Below are positions 13,709-22,018 of a DNA stretch of 43,162 bases, in pieces. A program made the position numbers and the translations under genes. Each line of letters begins with the position of its first letter. The stretch's first letter is position 1. The stretch spans positions 1 through 43,162 of the forward strand of contig JBELHA010000026.1 of assembly GCA_042091695.1 (NCBI GenBank), written 5' to 3'. Source of the DNA: Flavicella sp042091695 (GTDB lineage: Bacteria > Bacteroidota > Bacteroidia > Flavobacteriales > Flavobacteriaceae). Under the pieces are notes generated by a model. That model searched no databases. It was not told where the DNA came from and was given only the letters and a program-made list of their open reading frames with translations.

Positions 13709-13731
13709 ATATTTAGACCAATTCTAACAGA
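13709..13731. promoter_or_regulatory. Weak Fur-like operator upstream of ferritin
   Basis: TATTTAGA and ATTCTAA are correctly spaced (TTAGA-N5-TCTAA at 13713-13727); 16 of 22 consensus positions match. It is about 40 bases upstream of the ferritin -7 element. Confidence 0.4.
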
Positions 13732-13747
13732 AAACTGATGTAAACTC

Positions 13748-14776
13748 CTATTTTATTAACGCTTTATTGATATTTTTTATCAATGAAGGACCTTCGTATA
13801 TAAAGCCTGTATACACCTGCACCAAATCAGCACCAGCGGCAATCTTTTCTAAAGCATCTTCTGAAGAATGTATCCCTCCTACGCCAATAATTGGAAAGGA
13901 TTTACCTGAAGTGTCAGCGAGGTATTTAATGGTTGTCGTACTTTTAGCTTTGATAGGTTTTCCACTCAAACCACCGTTACCAATCGCTTCTAATTGCTCT
14001 TGTGAAGCTTTCAATCCAGTACGGTCTGTGGAAGTATTGGATGCGATAACACCATCGATTTTCGTCTCTGCAACCAATTCGATGATTTCATCTAGTTGTT
14101 GATTGTTTAGATCTGGAGCAATTTTTAACAAGATTGGGCGCTGAATAGCCTCTGCATTGTTCAATTGTTGAACGGCAGCAATCAATTCTAAAAGATAGTC
14201 TTTGTCTTGTAACTTGGCATGACTTCCAACATTTGGACAGCTTACATTCAACACAAAATAATCTACATAGGGATGTAACTCTTTAAAAACAGCACAATAA
14301 TCCTCTGTGTATTGAGTACTAGGAGTGTCGGTGTTTTTCCCGATGTTCCCACCTATAATCACTTTTCCTTTGTTTCTTTTTAAATTTTCAATAGCAGGAG
14401 CAATCCCATCATTATTGAACCCCATACGGTTGATAATCCCTTGGTCGTCCTTTAAGCGAAATAGCCTCTTTTTAGGGTTTCCTGCCTGTGCTTTAGGTGT
14501 TACGGTTCCTATTTCAATAAAACCAAAACCAAAATCTGCCAATTCATTGAATAGCACTGCGTTTTTATCAAAGCCTGCAGCCAATCCCACCGGATTGTCA
14601 AATGTCAGTCCAAACAATTCTCTTTTCAAGCTCGGATCATTTACTTTGAACATACTTCTAACCAATGCAGGTACACCCGGTATTTTAGAAAAGATTTTAA
14701 TCAATGAAAAAGTAAAATAATGTACTTTTTCAGGGTCGAATTGAAAGAGTAAGGGACGAATAATTTTGCTGTACAT
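13748..14776 (-). CDS. pyrD: Dihydroorotate dehydrogenase (quinone), class 2
   Basis: A 342-residue FMN enzyme that oxidises dihydroorotate to orotate, fourth step of UMP synthesis, at the inner membrane with quinone as acceptor. The class 2 N-terminal membrane-binding helices (residues 1-45, LLFQFDPEKVHYFTF) are present. Motifs: NPVGLAAGFDKNA, FIEIGTVTPKAQAGNPKKRLFRL, NRMGFNN, VLNVSCPNVGS (Ser base), KIAPDLNNQQL, NTSTDR and GGLSGKP, and GVGGIHSSEDALEKIAAGADLVQVYTG split over the FMN-phosphate site. Its promoter is TAATTTTG at 14814-14807, giving a leader of about 25 bases. Length and motifs are normal. Confidence 0.95.
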   Translation of the reverse strand: MYSKIIRPLLFQFDPEKVHYFTFSLIKIFSKIPGVPALVRSMFKVNDPSLKRELFGLTFDNPVGLAAGFDKNAVLFNELADFGFGFIEIGTVTPKAQAGNPKKRLFRLKDDQGIINRMGFNNDGIAPAIENLKRNKGKVIIGGNIGKNTDTPSTQYTEDYCAVFKELHPYVDYFVLNVSCPNVGSHAKLQDKDYLLELIAAVQQLNNAEAIQRPILLKIAPDLNNQQLDEIIELVAETKIDGVIASNTSTDRTGLKASQEQLEAIGNGGLSGKPIKAKSTTTIKYLADTSGKSFPIIGVGGIHSSEDALEKIAAGADLVQVYTGFIYEGPSLIKNINKALIK

Positions 14777-14806
14777 GAGTTGGTAATTGTGTTAATTTAA
14801 ACGCTA

Positions 14807-14814
14807 CAAAATTA
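14807..14814 (-). promoter_or_regulatory. -7 element of pyrD
   Basis: TAATTTTG on the minus strand, about 30 bases before ATG 14776. Confidence 0.55.
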
Positions 14815-14869
14815 CAAAAAAGAAAATATTTTTCTCTTAGCAATAGTGATGGATCCTTAATGAGTGTAA

Positions 14870-14903
14870 AAAAACCTTTTGAAATAAGTATCAAAAGGTT
14901 TTT
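14870..14903 (-). terminator. Intrinsic terminator after pheT
   Basis: Perfect 13-bp arms at 14870-14882 and 14891-14903 (AAAAACCTTTTGA and complement), an 8-base loop and T-runs both ways. It lies 12 bases after the pheT stop. Confidence 0.85.
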
Positions 14904-14914
14904 ATTGTTTTACA

Positions 14915-17341
14915 TTATCGTAGTGTGGCACCGACATTTTTTTCAAAAGTGGCCAGTAGCTTTTGCATTATTTTTTCAATTTGCTTTTCATTCAAGGTTT
15001 TTGCTTCGTCCTGAATGGTAAAACTAACCGCATATGATTTTTTATTTTCTGGCAGTTTATCACCTTCATACACATCAAATAAATCGACTCCCTTCAATAG
15101 TTTGCGTTCTGACTGATAAGCAGTAGTATAAATATCGTTGAATGATACTTGTTTGTCTACCATCAATGACAAATCGCGTTTAACGGCAGGAAACTTAGGC
15201 AATGCTTTTACTTTGAACCCTTTTGAAGAGGCTATTTTCAAAACATTTTCCCAATTAAAATCAACATAAACAACCTCTTGTTTGATTCCAAAATTCTTAA
15301 GTATTGATTTCTTTACGATTCCAAAATCAGCCAATTTCACTTTTCCTAAGCTGAGCGTGATTCCTTCAGCAAAAACATCATTTTTAGTTGGAGTTGTCTT
15401 TAATTTAGAAGCTCCTAAACGTTCTAAGAGTGAAGTTACCACTCCTTTTACGTAGAAAAACCCAGCAGTCTGGTTATTTTGCAACCAAGAATCTTCAATT
15501 TTATTTCCTGAGACAAAAAGCGCTACATGCTTTTGTTCGTCGTAACTGTCTTCAAATTTATGGTAGGTCTTACCAAATTCAAAAAACTGTAAAGAAGCAT
15601 TTTTTCGATTGATATTATATGCGACAGATTCCAGGCCACTAAAAAGCATCGATTGACGCATTACTGCCAAATCACTACTCAATGGATTCAACATTTCTAC
15701 ATTGTTTTCTGCTTTGAGATTATCTGAATTTTCAATATAGCTCCCCTTAGTCAAGGAGTTAGACATGATTTCGTTAAAACCAAGTGCATTCAATTGGTCT
15801 GCAAAAATATTTTCAACTTTTACACCATTAAAATCAGAAAATGAAATTGAGGTATTTAATTTATGAGAAAACTCAATATTATTATAGCCATAGACACGTA
15901 AAATTTCTTCTATTACATCGGCTTCTCTTTGTACATCTACTCTATAAGAAGGCACAATCAATCCCAAACCACCTTCAGTTTCACTGTTTATTTTAATTTC
16001 TAAAGAAGCTAAAATATTTTTTATAGTATCGTTTGGTAATTTTTCACCAATCAAACGTGCCACGTTTTCGTAGGACAATACGAGTTCAAAGTCTTCAATT
16101 TTTTCAGGATATAAATCTGTAATCTCTGAAGCGATTTTACCTCCTGCTATTTCTGTGATCAACAAGGCAGCTCTTTTAAGTGCATACTTGGTGAAATTTG
16201 GATCAATACCTCTTTCAAAACGGAAAGAAGCATCTGTATTCAAGGCGTGTCTTTTGGCAGATTTCCTTACAGAAACTGGATTGAAATAAGCTGATTCGAG
16301 GAAAATAGAAGTGGTGTGTTCAGAAACACCTGATTTTTCACCTCCAAAAACACCTGCGATACACATAGGCGTACCTTCTCCGTCACAAATCATCAAATCT
16401 TCAGCATCCAATGTTCTTTCAACACCGTCTAAAGTGACAAATTTAGTTCCTGATTCTAATGTTTTTACTTCAATCTTGTTGCCTCTTATTTTGGCAGCAT
16501 CAAAAGCATGTAGGGGTTGTCCCAACTCGTGCAACACATAGTTGGTAATATCTACAATATTGTTGACAGGTGTCAGACCTAAGGCTTTTAATTTCGTTTG
16601 AATCCATTTTGGTGATTCAGCGACTTGTACATCGACAATACTAACACCACAATATCTAGGAGCCAAATCTTTATCTGCTACGTCAACATCTATTTTTAGG
16701 ATTCTTTCATCTACATGAAAAGTACTCACAGATGGAGAAATCAACTCTAAATTAATTCCTTTTTGCATCAGACCTGCCTTTAAATCACGGGCAGTTCCGA
16801 AATGACTCATGGCATCGGCACGATTTGGCGTCAAACCAATTTCAAAAACTTGGTCAATTTCAATATCAAAAATTTCAGCTGCTGGAGTTCCAGGAACCAA
16901 GGCATCGTCTAGTACTAATATCCCTTCATGAGAAGTTCCTAATCCAAGCTCATCCTCAGCACAGATCATCCCAAGACTTACCTCGCCTCTAATTTTACCT
17001 TTTTTTATTTTAAAGGATTCTCCTTTGTCATCATACAATACTGTTCCGACAGTTGCGACAGGAACTTTTTGTCCTGCTGCTACATTGGGAGCACCACATA
17101 CGATTTGTACCGGTTCCTCGTCACCAAGTGCAACAGTTGTCACCTTTAACTTATCGGCATTTGGGTGTTTTTCACAGGTCAAAACTTCGCCAACAACGAC
17201 TCCTGCTAAGCTTCCTTTAATGGATTCAATCAATTCGATTCCTTCCACTTCCAAACCTAAATCAGTAAGTAATTCGCCTGTTTTCTCAGCTTCCCAATCA
17301 ACTTTCAGGAATTGTTTCAACCAATTGTATGATATTTTCAT
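14915..17341 (-). CDS. pheT: Phenylalanine-tRNA ligase beta subunit
   Basis: An 808-residue subunit of the alpha2-beta2 enzyme that charges tRNA-Phe. Domains in order: N-terminal tRNA-binding OB domain (about 40-150, GEVLTCEKHPNADKLKVTTV), B3/B4 editing domain (about 210-400, DITNYVLHELGQPLHAFD, SVRKSAKRHALNTDASFRFERG), B5 (about 410-480), a core synthetase-like domain (about 490-690, NPLSSDLAVMRQSML) and a ferredoxin-like anticodon-binding domain at the end (FPAVKRDLSLMVD, SFTIQDEAKTL). Length is normal. pheS is not adjacent, which is common in this lineage. Its promoter is TATATTTG at 17378-17371. Confidence 0.97.
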   Translation of the reverse strand: MKISYNWLKQFLKVDWEAEKTGELLTDLGLEVEGIELIESIKGSLAGVVVGEVLTCEKHPNADKLKVTTVALGDEEPVQIVCGAPNVAAGQKVPVATVGTVLYDDKGESFKIKKGKIRGEVSLGMICAEDELGLGTSHEGILVLDDALVPGTPAAEIFDIEIDQVFEIGLTPNRADAMSHFGTARDLKAGLMQKGINLELISPSVSTFHVDERILKIDVDVADKDLAPRYCGVSIVDVQVAESPKWIQTKLKALGLTPVNNIVDITNYVLHELGQPLHAFDAAKIRGNKIEVKTLESGTKFVTLDGVERTLDAEDLMICDGEGTPMCIAGVFGGEKSGVSEHTTSIFLESAYFNPVSVRKSAKRHALNTDASFRFERGIDPNFTKYALKRAALLITEIAGGKIASEITDLYPEKIEDFELVLSYENVARLIGEKLPNDTIKNILASLEIKINSETEGGLGLIVPSYRVDVQREADVIEEILRVYGYNNIEFSHKLNTSISFSDFNGVKVENIFADQLNALGFNEIMSNSLTKGSYIENSDNLKAENNVEMLNPLSSDLAVMRQSMLFSGLESVAYNINRKNASLQFFEFGKTYHKFEDSYDEQKHVALFVSGNKIEDSWLQNNQTAGFFYVKGVVTSLLERLGASKLKTTPTKNDVFAEGITLSLGKVKLADFGIVKKSILKNFGIKQEVVYVDFNWENVLKIASSKGFKVKALPKFPAVKRDLSLMVDKQVSFNDIYTTAYQSERKLLKGVDLFDVYEGDKLPENKKSYAVSFTIQDEAKTLNEKQIEKIMQKLLATFEKNVGATLR

Positions 17342-17370
17342 CTATGCTATGTGTTTCTTATAATCGTCAG

Positions 17371-17378
17371 CAAATATA
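17371..17378 (-). promoter_or_regulatory. -7 element of pheT
   Basis: TATATTTG on the minus strand, 29 bases before ATG 17341. Confidence 0.6.
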
Positions 17379-17538
17379 CGGAAACCATTAAATAAAACAA
17401 CCTATATCGTGATTATTGAATTGGAAATGAAGTGGAAGTATATTTGTAAAAAAACAAGAGCTACACACAAGTAATTAAAGCTAATTAATGGGACTTTCTT
17501 ACAAGGAGTCTTTTATAATTTGTGCTTGCTGTCTTAGC

Positions 17539-17555
17539 TATCTTTGTTATCTTTG
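17539..17555 (+). promoter_or_regulatory. Tandem -7 elements before the DUF3817 gene
   Basis: TATCTTTG occurs twice, at 17539-17546 and 17548-17555, 9 bases apart, so two adjacent starts are possible. Confidence 0.55.
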
Positions 17556-17574
17556 AAATCAAATTATACGAACG

Positions 17575-17859
17575 ATGCATACAACAACTTTATTCAGATA
17601 TATCAGTGTGTTAGAAGGAGTATCACTACTTGTTTTACTTGGAATTGCTATGCCTTTAAAATATATGCTCGGACTCCCTATGATGGTAAAAATCGTAGGC
17701 ATGTTTCATGGAATACTCTTTGTAGCCTATGTATTGTTTGCTCTATTCTTTACAAAAAGAGCAAAATGGACTTTTTTAGAGTTGACTTTGATTGTCTTGT
17801 TATCTGTGATTCCTTTTGGAACCTTTTATGCAGATGCTAAATATTTGAAAAGGCTTTAA
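17575..17859 (+). CDS. DUF3817 domain membrane protein
   Basis: A 94-residue membrane protein with three hydrophobic segments (about 8-30, 37-58, 66-84). The pattern FRYISVLEGVSLLVLLGIAMPLKYM... then G-M-x-HG-x-L-F-x-A-Y typifies DUF3817, a family of small integral membrane proteins of unknown function. The conserved E14 and H45 within membrane helices may be functional. It is a lone plus-strand gene between minus-strand neighbours, with tandem -7 elements and a strong bidirectional terminator behind it. A second plus-strand frame overlaps it (from 17544) but lacks the family pattern. Confidence 0.85.
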   Translation: MHTTTLFRYISVLEGVSLLVLLGIAMPLKYMLGLPMMVKIVGMFHGILFVAYVLFALFFTKRAKWTFLELTLIVLLSVIPFGTFYADAKYLKRL

Positions 17860-17891
17860 AAAATTTTTTAAACAAAATACAATTCACTAAA

Positions 17892-17925
17892 AAACCCCTT
17901 GTTTAATACTTTAAACAAGGGGTTT
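17892..17925. terminator. Bidirectional terminator between DUF3817 and pseudouridine synthase genes
   Basis: A 15-bp perfect stem (17892-17906 with 17911-17925) has a 4-base loop and A/T tails on both sides. It includes the last codons of the minus-strand synthase gene. Confidence 0.9.
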
Positions 17926-18469
17926 CTATTACATTTCCGTTTTTTAAATCTGACAATGCAATGTTTCCAATGCGAACCCTTACGAGACGAAGGGTTGGGA
18001 ACCCTACTGCAGCTGTCATTTTCCGAACTTGACGGTATTTCCCTTCATTGATGGTTATCGAGATCCAGGTTGTAGGACCGTGCCTTTCGTCACGAATTTT
18101 AAACGTAGGAGGTTCAAAATTAGGATTTTTATCTAGGACAAAAGCTTTACTCGGTAAAGTCATATATTGAGTCCCCTTAACACTTATACTTACACCATTT
18201 TGAAGTGCTTCCAATGCAGTGTCTGTAATATTCCCGTCTACTTGTACATAGTATTCCTTGTCTACTTTTTGACTACATATAGTGTGGCTAAGCTTCCCAT
18301 CTGTTGTCAATAGCAAGAGGCCTTCGGACTTAACATCCAACCTACCTATCGCCATAGTCCCTTCAGGGAAATCAAAAAGTTCACTCAACAAACGTTTTTT
18401 ACGTGTTTTGTTATTGACAAACTGAGACACAAAACCAACAGGCTTGTGCATGATAAAATGACGGTGCAT
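17903..18469 (-). CDS. rluE: rRNA pseudouridine synthase, RsuA/RluE family
   Basis: The protein has 188 residues; family members isomerise uridine in 23S or 16S rRNA. The catalytic motif is GRLDVKSEGLLLLTTDG with D45. The KPVGFVSQF start and the REWHGPTTWISITINEGKYRQVRKMTAAVGFPTLRLVRVRIG-like end (RQVRKM, L-R-L-x-R) are typical. There is no S4 domain, as in RluE/RluF-type short members; RluE is the nearest guess. ATG 18469 is chosen: it follows the stop of the PLP decarboxylase gene by one base (TAAAATG), so translation is coupled. The longer reading from 18493 would overlap that gene by 23 bases. Confidence 0.8.
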   Translation of the reverse strand: MHRHFIMHKPVGFVSQFVNNKTRKKRLLSELFDFPEGTMAIGRLDVKSEGLLLLTTDGKLSHTICSQKVDKEYYVQVDGNITDTALEALQNGVSISVKGTQYMTLPSKAFVLDKNPNFEPPTFKIRDERHGPTTWISITINEGKYRQVRKMTAAVGFPTLRLVRVRIGNIALSDLKNGNVIETPCLKY

Positions 18470-18470
18470 T

Positions 18471-19715
18471 TTAGTCTTGTAATTGAAATTCACGCAAACG
18501 CTCCACCAATGGAATCATTTTTTCAATAGTCACGTGTTCCATAATTACAATTTTATACCATTTAGGATTCAAATGATTGTCAGGCACCAAACCAAATTCT
18601 TTGGCCACATCTGCATCCAAAAAATCACTGTTGATTGTTACTATATTGGAACGTTTGTGTCTGAAATAAGAAATTCCCATTTGTGACAATTCATCACAAA
18701 TCCATTCGGCACGTTTCTGCAATAAATAAATTTTCTCTTGCCATCCAAAAGGGCCATTTTTAACTAAGATCATCCAAACAGCGATAGCATTTGCTCCAGA
18801 ACGACTTCCTATCAATGTACAGTCCTCTCCACTTACGTAAGAAGCTTCTTTGGTATGTACATTGTCTATAAGACCTTTGCGCATTAAAAATATTCCTGTT
18901 CCATAAGGCGCTTGCGCCATTTTATGTGCATCTAAAGTAATAGATGAAACGGCAGGATTACTAAAGTTAACGGCTGTTTCTCCCTTTACAAAAGGATAGT
19001 AAAAACCACCATAAGCACCATCTACGTGAAGTTTATATTCACAATCATGTGCATCAAGTACATCAGTATATGTACTGATTGTATCAACAGAACCGAACAT
19101 AGTAGTCATCATATTTGAAAATACGATAAAGTATTTTTTTCCAGCTTTCTTTGCGTTGACTACAGTTTCCTCAAGAGCAGCTTTGGACAAATCACGTGTT
19201 TCAAAATCCACAGCGACTTTTAATACGTCCAACACAAGTATGTTTGCAGACTTGTCAACAGAATAATGACTGTCTTCACTTGTCAAAATACAAATCTCAT
19301 CCAAGGAAGCGTTTTTTTCGTTTACAAAATAGTTACGATACACCCATACAGCCTGCATGTTTGCTTCAGTTCCTCCAGAAGCAACATAGCCATCAATTGT
19401 ATCAGGTTGCGCTTTTAAAATATCCACCGCACAAATCTCTATCAATTCTCTTTCAATAGCTTGAGTCCCTTGAAAATATTTTTCTGAGGTTCCCAAAGTG
19501 TGACAACCAATATGATTTGCATTGCTAGCCAAAGCAGAAATATAAGGAGCGTCTTTCAAGAAAAATTCATCCTGTGAAAACACTTTTTCATCCAAATACG
19601 TTGCAGGAATCCCTAAAACATTTTCTTCTTTATAATTTACATTCTCAGACAAAGCCTTAAAAACTCTTGTTTTTATTGCTTCCTGAGATAATTTATTCCA
19701 TATATGGTATTTCAT
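18471..19715 (-). CDS. PLP-dependent group II decarboxylase
   Basis: A 414-residue fold-type I PLP enzyme. Motifs: ASGGTEANMQAVWVYRN (112-128, phosphate-binding loop), DSHYS with H150 that stacks on PLP, HVDGAYGG with D232 that pairs with the pyridine nitrogen, and SSITLDAHKMAQAPYGTGIFL with K265 as Schiff-base lysine. The family contains glutamate, histidine, tyrosine and aspartate decarboxylases; the substrate cannot be fixed here, and such flavobacterial proteins are often loosely called aspartate aminotransferase family. It is about 60 residues shorter than DDC-type enzymes at the N-terminus. It shares an mRNA with the pseudouridine synthase; its promoter is TAACTTTG at 19776-19769, with a leader of about 50 bases. 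Confidence 0.8.
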   Translation of the reverse strand: MKYHIWNKLSQEAIKTRVFKALSENVNYKEENVLGIPATYLDEKVFSQDEFFLKDAPYISALASNANHIGCHTLGTSEKYFQGTQAIERELIEICAVDILKAQPDTIDGYVASGGTEANMQAVWVYRNYFVNEKNASLDEICILTSEDSHYSVDKSANILVLDVLKVAVDFETRDLSKAALEETVVNAKKAGKKYFIVFSNMMTTMFGSVDTISTYTDVLDAHDCEYKLHVDGAYGGFYYPFVKGETAVNFSNPAVSSITLDAHKMAQAPYGTGIFLMRKGLIDNVHTKEASYVSGEDCTLIGSRSGANAIAVWMILVKNGPFGWQEKIYLLQKRAEWICDELSQMGISYFRHKRSNIVTINSDFLDADVAKEFGLVPDNHLNPKWYKIVIMEHVTIEKMIPLVERLREFQLQD

Positions 19716-19768
19716 TTGATATATTTTTTAAAGTGATATCTGCTATAAATCACCACTTGAATATTTTG

Positions 19769-19776
19769 CAAAGTTA
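19769..19776 (-). promoter_or_regulatory. -7 element of the PLP decarboxylase gene
   Basis: TAACTTTG on the minus strand. The leader between it and ATG 19715 holds a GTGGTGAT/ATATCAC inverted pair. Confidence 0.5.
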
Positions 19777-19829
19777 CGAAAACAAAACTTTGCCTTGCTT
19801 AAAAAAAGAAGCCAAAACCCCTGTAATTT

Positions 19830-19865
19830 AAAAATGGATAAATTTTTTACAATTTATCCATTTTT
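19830..19865 (-). terminator. Intrinsic terminator after accA
   Basis: Perfect 15-bp arms at 19830-19844 and 19851-19865 (AAAAATGGATAAATT and complement) around a 6-base loop, with T-runs both ways. Confidence 0.8.
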
Positions 19866-19887
19866 TGCTTTTTAAAAAAAGTAAGGT

Positions 19888-20838
19888 CTATTTGTAGACA
19901 CCCATTTTTTCATACTTTGATATACGAGCAGCAATCATATCTTCTTCAGACATTGCACGCAATACCTTAAGCTCTTCTAATACTGTCTTTTTAACCGTTT
20001 CAAAAGTACCTTCTCTATCAGAGTGTGCTCCTCCTAATGGCTCTCTAATAACACCATCTACAAGGTTCAATGCTGACATATCTTTCGAAGTCAATTTCAA
20101 AGCAGAGGCAGCTTCAATTTTATAGTCCCAGCTTCTCCAAAGAATTGAAGAACAGTTTTCAGGAGAAATTACAGAATACCAAGAGTTTTCCATCATCATT
20201 ACACGATCACCTACACCTATTCCTAAGGCTCCTCCAGAAGCACCCTCACCAATAATTACAGTGATAATAGGTACTTTAAGCACACACATTTCAAAAATAT
20301 TTCTTGCGATAGCTTCTCCTTGACCTCTTTCTTCAGCTTCCAAACCTGGATATGCTCCAGGAGTATCTACAAAAGTCAATACAGGAATGTCAAATTTCTC
20401 TGCCATACGCATCAAACGTAAAGCCTTGCGATATCCTTCAGGATTCGCCATACCAAAGTTTCTGTATTGTCTTGTTTTTGTATTGTATCCTTTTTGCTGT
20501 CCAATGAACATGAAAGATTGGTCACCAATCTTACCAAGTCCACCTATAATCGCTTTGTCATCTTTGACACTACGATCCCCGTGCAACTCCATAAAAGTAT
20601 CTCCTGCCAAAGCTTTTACATAGTCTAATGTATAGGGTCTTGAAGGGTGTCTCGACAACTGAACTCGCTGCCAAGGTGTTAAATTCTTATAAATGTCTTT
20701 TTTTGTCGCCACTAGTTTTTCAGAAAGGTTTTTACACGTTTGTGATACGTCAACGTCACTTTCTTCACCAATCGTTTGGCATTTGCCTAGTTGGTCTTCT
20801 AGTTCTTTAATTGGCAATTCAAAATCTAAATATTCCAT
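19888..20838 (-). CDS. accA: Acetyl-CoA carboxylase carboxyltransferase alpha subunit
   Basis: A 316-residue subunit that, with AccD, moves CO2 from biotin-AccB to acetyl-CoA, the first step of fatty acid synthesis. Motifs: MEYLDFELPIKELE start, WQRVQLSRHPSRPYTLDYV, FMELHGDRSVKDDKAIIGGLG, NFGMANPEGYRKALRLM, PVLTFVDTPGAYPG, EERGQGEAIARN and GEGASGGALGIGVGD (oxyanion glycine loops), SVISPENCSSILWR. ATG 20838 is used; a reading from 20862 would begin inside the -7 element (20867-20860). It lies behind the LptF/G gene on the same strand but has its own promoter and a strong terminator. Confidence 0.97.
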   Translation of the reverse strand: MEYLDFELPIKELEDQLGKCQTIGEESDVDVSQTCKNLSEKLVATKKDIYKNLTPWQRVQLSRHPSRPYTLDYVKALAGDTFMELHGDRSVKDDKAIIGGLGKIGDQSFMFIGQQKGYNTKTRQYRNFGMANPEGYRKALRLMRMAEKFDIPVLTFVDTPGAYPGLEAEERGQGEAIARNIFEMCVLKVPIITVIIGEGASGGALGIGVGDRVMMMENSWYSVISPENCSSILWRSWDYKIEAASALKLTSKDMSALNLVDGVIREPLGGAHSDREGTFETVKKTVLEELKVLRAMSEEDMIAARISKYEKMGVYK

Positions 20839-20859
20839 ATTATTTCTATTGATAAATGA

Positions 20860-20867
20860 CAAAGATA
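20860..20867 (-). promoter_or_regulatory. -7 element of accA
   Basis: TATCTTTG on the minus strand, 21 bases before ATG 20838. It decides the accA start. Confidence 0.6.
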
Positions 20868-20898
20868 CTAACTTCGTGAAAGTATCAAATCAATTCTT

Positions 20899-21987
20899 TT
20901 ATTTTTTTGCTTTTACATATAAATATATACCCAAGGACCCAAAAACGATATTCGGCATCCATACCATCAATAAGGTACTACTACCTGCAACAGCTCCTAA
21001 AACCTCAGCTACCTTCATAAAAAACACATAGACAAACATCAGTCCTATACCAAATGACATATTGAGTCCCATCCCTCCTCTTTTCTTTCTAAAGGACAAA
21101 CAAACCGCTATAAGTGTCAATATATAGGACGAAAGAGGCAATGAGGTTCTCTTGTAGAGTTCTACATAGTAAGCGTTTAGATTTTTAACGCCTCTCTCTT
21201 TGGATTTTTGAATAAATTCGTACAACTCTCCAGATAGCATTTCTCTGGACAAGTAATCAACATACAATAAGTCTTTCGGAGTAAAGTCAAAAACGGTATC
21301 CATTTTTCGACCCGTTGTTATGAGGTCTAAATTGTTTTGTATGCGTCTCTTTGTAAAAGTATTCAGGGTAAAAACACTGTCTCTTTTGTTCCAAGAAATT
21401 TGATTTGCCGTCAAGCGATAGGTCAGTTTAAGACCGTCAAACTCTTCGTATGAAAAATCATACCCTTTATTGGTTCTCAGTCCAAAATTCTGAAGGTATA
21501 TAAACCTACCTTCTCCCAACTTCATTGAAAACTCTTTGACGTAATTGTTTTTGTTTTTAGACTTCCTAGAAAGGTATTTATTGTTAAATTCTGTTAGTGT
21601 TTCATTACTGTGTGGTACCACTAAGTGGTTCATAAACAAGGCAAAAACAGTTACTAATGTTGCTCCTATAAAATAGGGCTTTAAAAACCGAGTAAAAGAA
21701 ATACTCGCACTGTTTATAGCTATAACTTCGGTATTTGAAGATAATTTTGACGTAAAAAATATAACCGATATAAACAATGCCAAAGGCATGAATGTATTGG
21801 CATAATAAATGATAAAATTCACGTAGTAATCTTCTACGATTTCACCAACAGATAAATTGGTATTTCTCAAAAACTTGTCTATTTTTTCAGATACATCTAT
21901 CGCTATTGCAATAGGGATCAGAATAAATAGGGTAAAAAGAAAAGAACCTAAATATTTTTTAAGTATGTATTTGTCTAAAATTCTCAA
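20899..21987 (-). CDS. LptF/LptG family lipopolysaccharide export permease
   Basis: A 362-residue inner-membrane subunit of the LptBFG ABC transporter that extracts LPS for the Lpt bridge. Layout: membrane helices at about 12-30, 55-75 and 98-117; a periplasmic beta-jellyroll domain at about 120-270 (FSMKLGEGRFIYLQNFG, LTYRLTANQISWN); then three C-terminal helices (about 280-300, 308-328, 335-357). The start MRILDKYILKKYLGSFLFTL is the family signature. The coupling-helix area has the NTEVIAINSASISFTRFLKP pattern. Whether it acts as LptF or LptG is not clear; Bacteroidota usually have two such genes apart. The start is 31 bases after the tgt stop, so it is in an operon with tgt. Confidence 0.9.
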   Translation of the reverse strand: MRILDKYILKKYLGSFLFTLFILIPIAIAIDVSEKIDKFLRNTNLSVGEIVEDYYVNFIIYYANTFMPLALFISVIFFTSKLSSNTEVIAINSASISFTRFLKPYFIGATLVTVFALFMNHLVVPHSNETLTEFNNKYLSRKSKNKNNYVKEFSMKLGEGRFIYLQNFGLRTNKGYDFSYEEFDGLKLTYRLTANQISWNKRDSVFTLNTFTKRRIQNNLDLITTGRKMDTVFDFTPKDLLYVDYLSREMLSGELYEFIQKSKERGVKNLNAYYVELYKRTSLPLSSYILTLIAVCLSFRKKRGGMGLNMSFGIGLMFVYVFFMKVAEVLGAVAGSSTLLMVWMPNIVFGSLGIYLYVKAKK

Positions 21988-22018
21988 AGCATCACTCTAA
22001 AAAGCAATCGGCACTCAA

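Noticed and set aside
17544..17840. Second plus-strand frame across the DUF3817 gene
   Set aside because: It begins inside the promoter elements, is rich in Cys and Arg and lacks the DUF3817 pattern that the other frame shows in full.
20070..20810. Several plus-strand open frames opposite accA
   Set aside because: They are antisense shadows of accA codons and carry no motifs.
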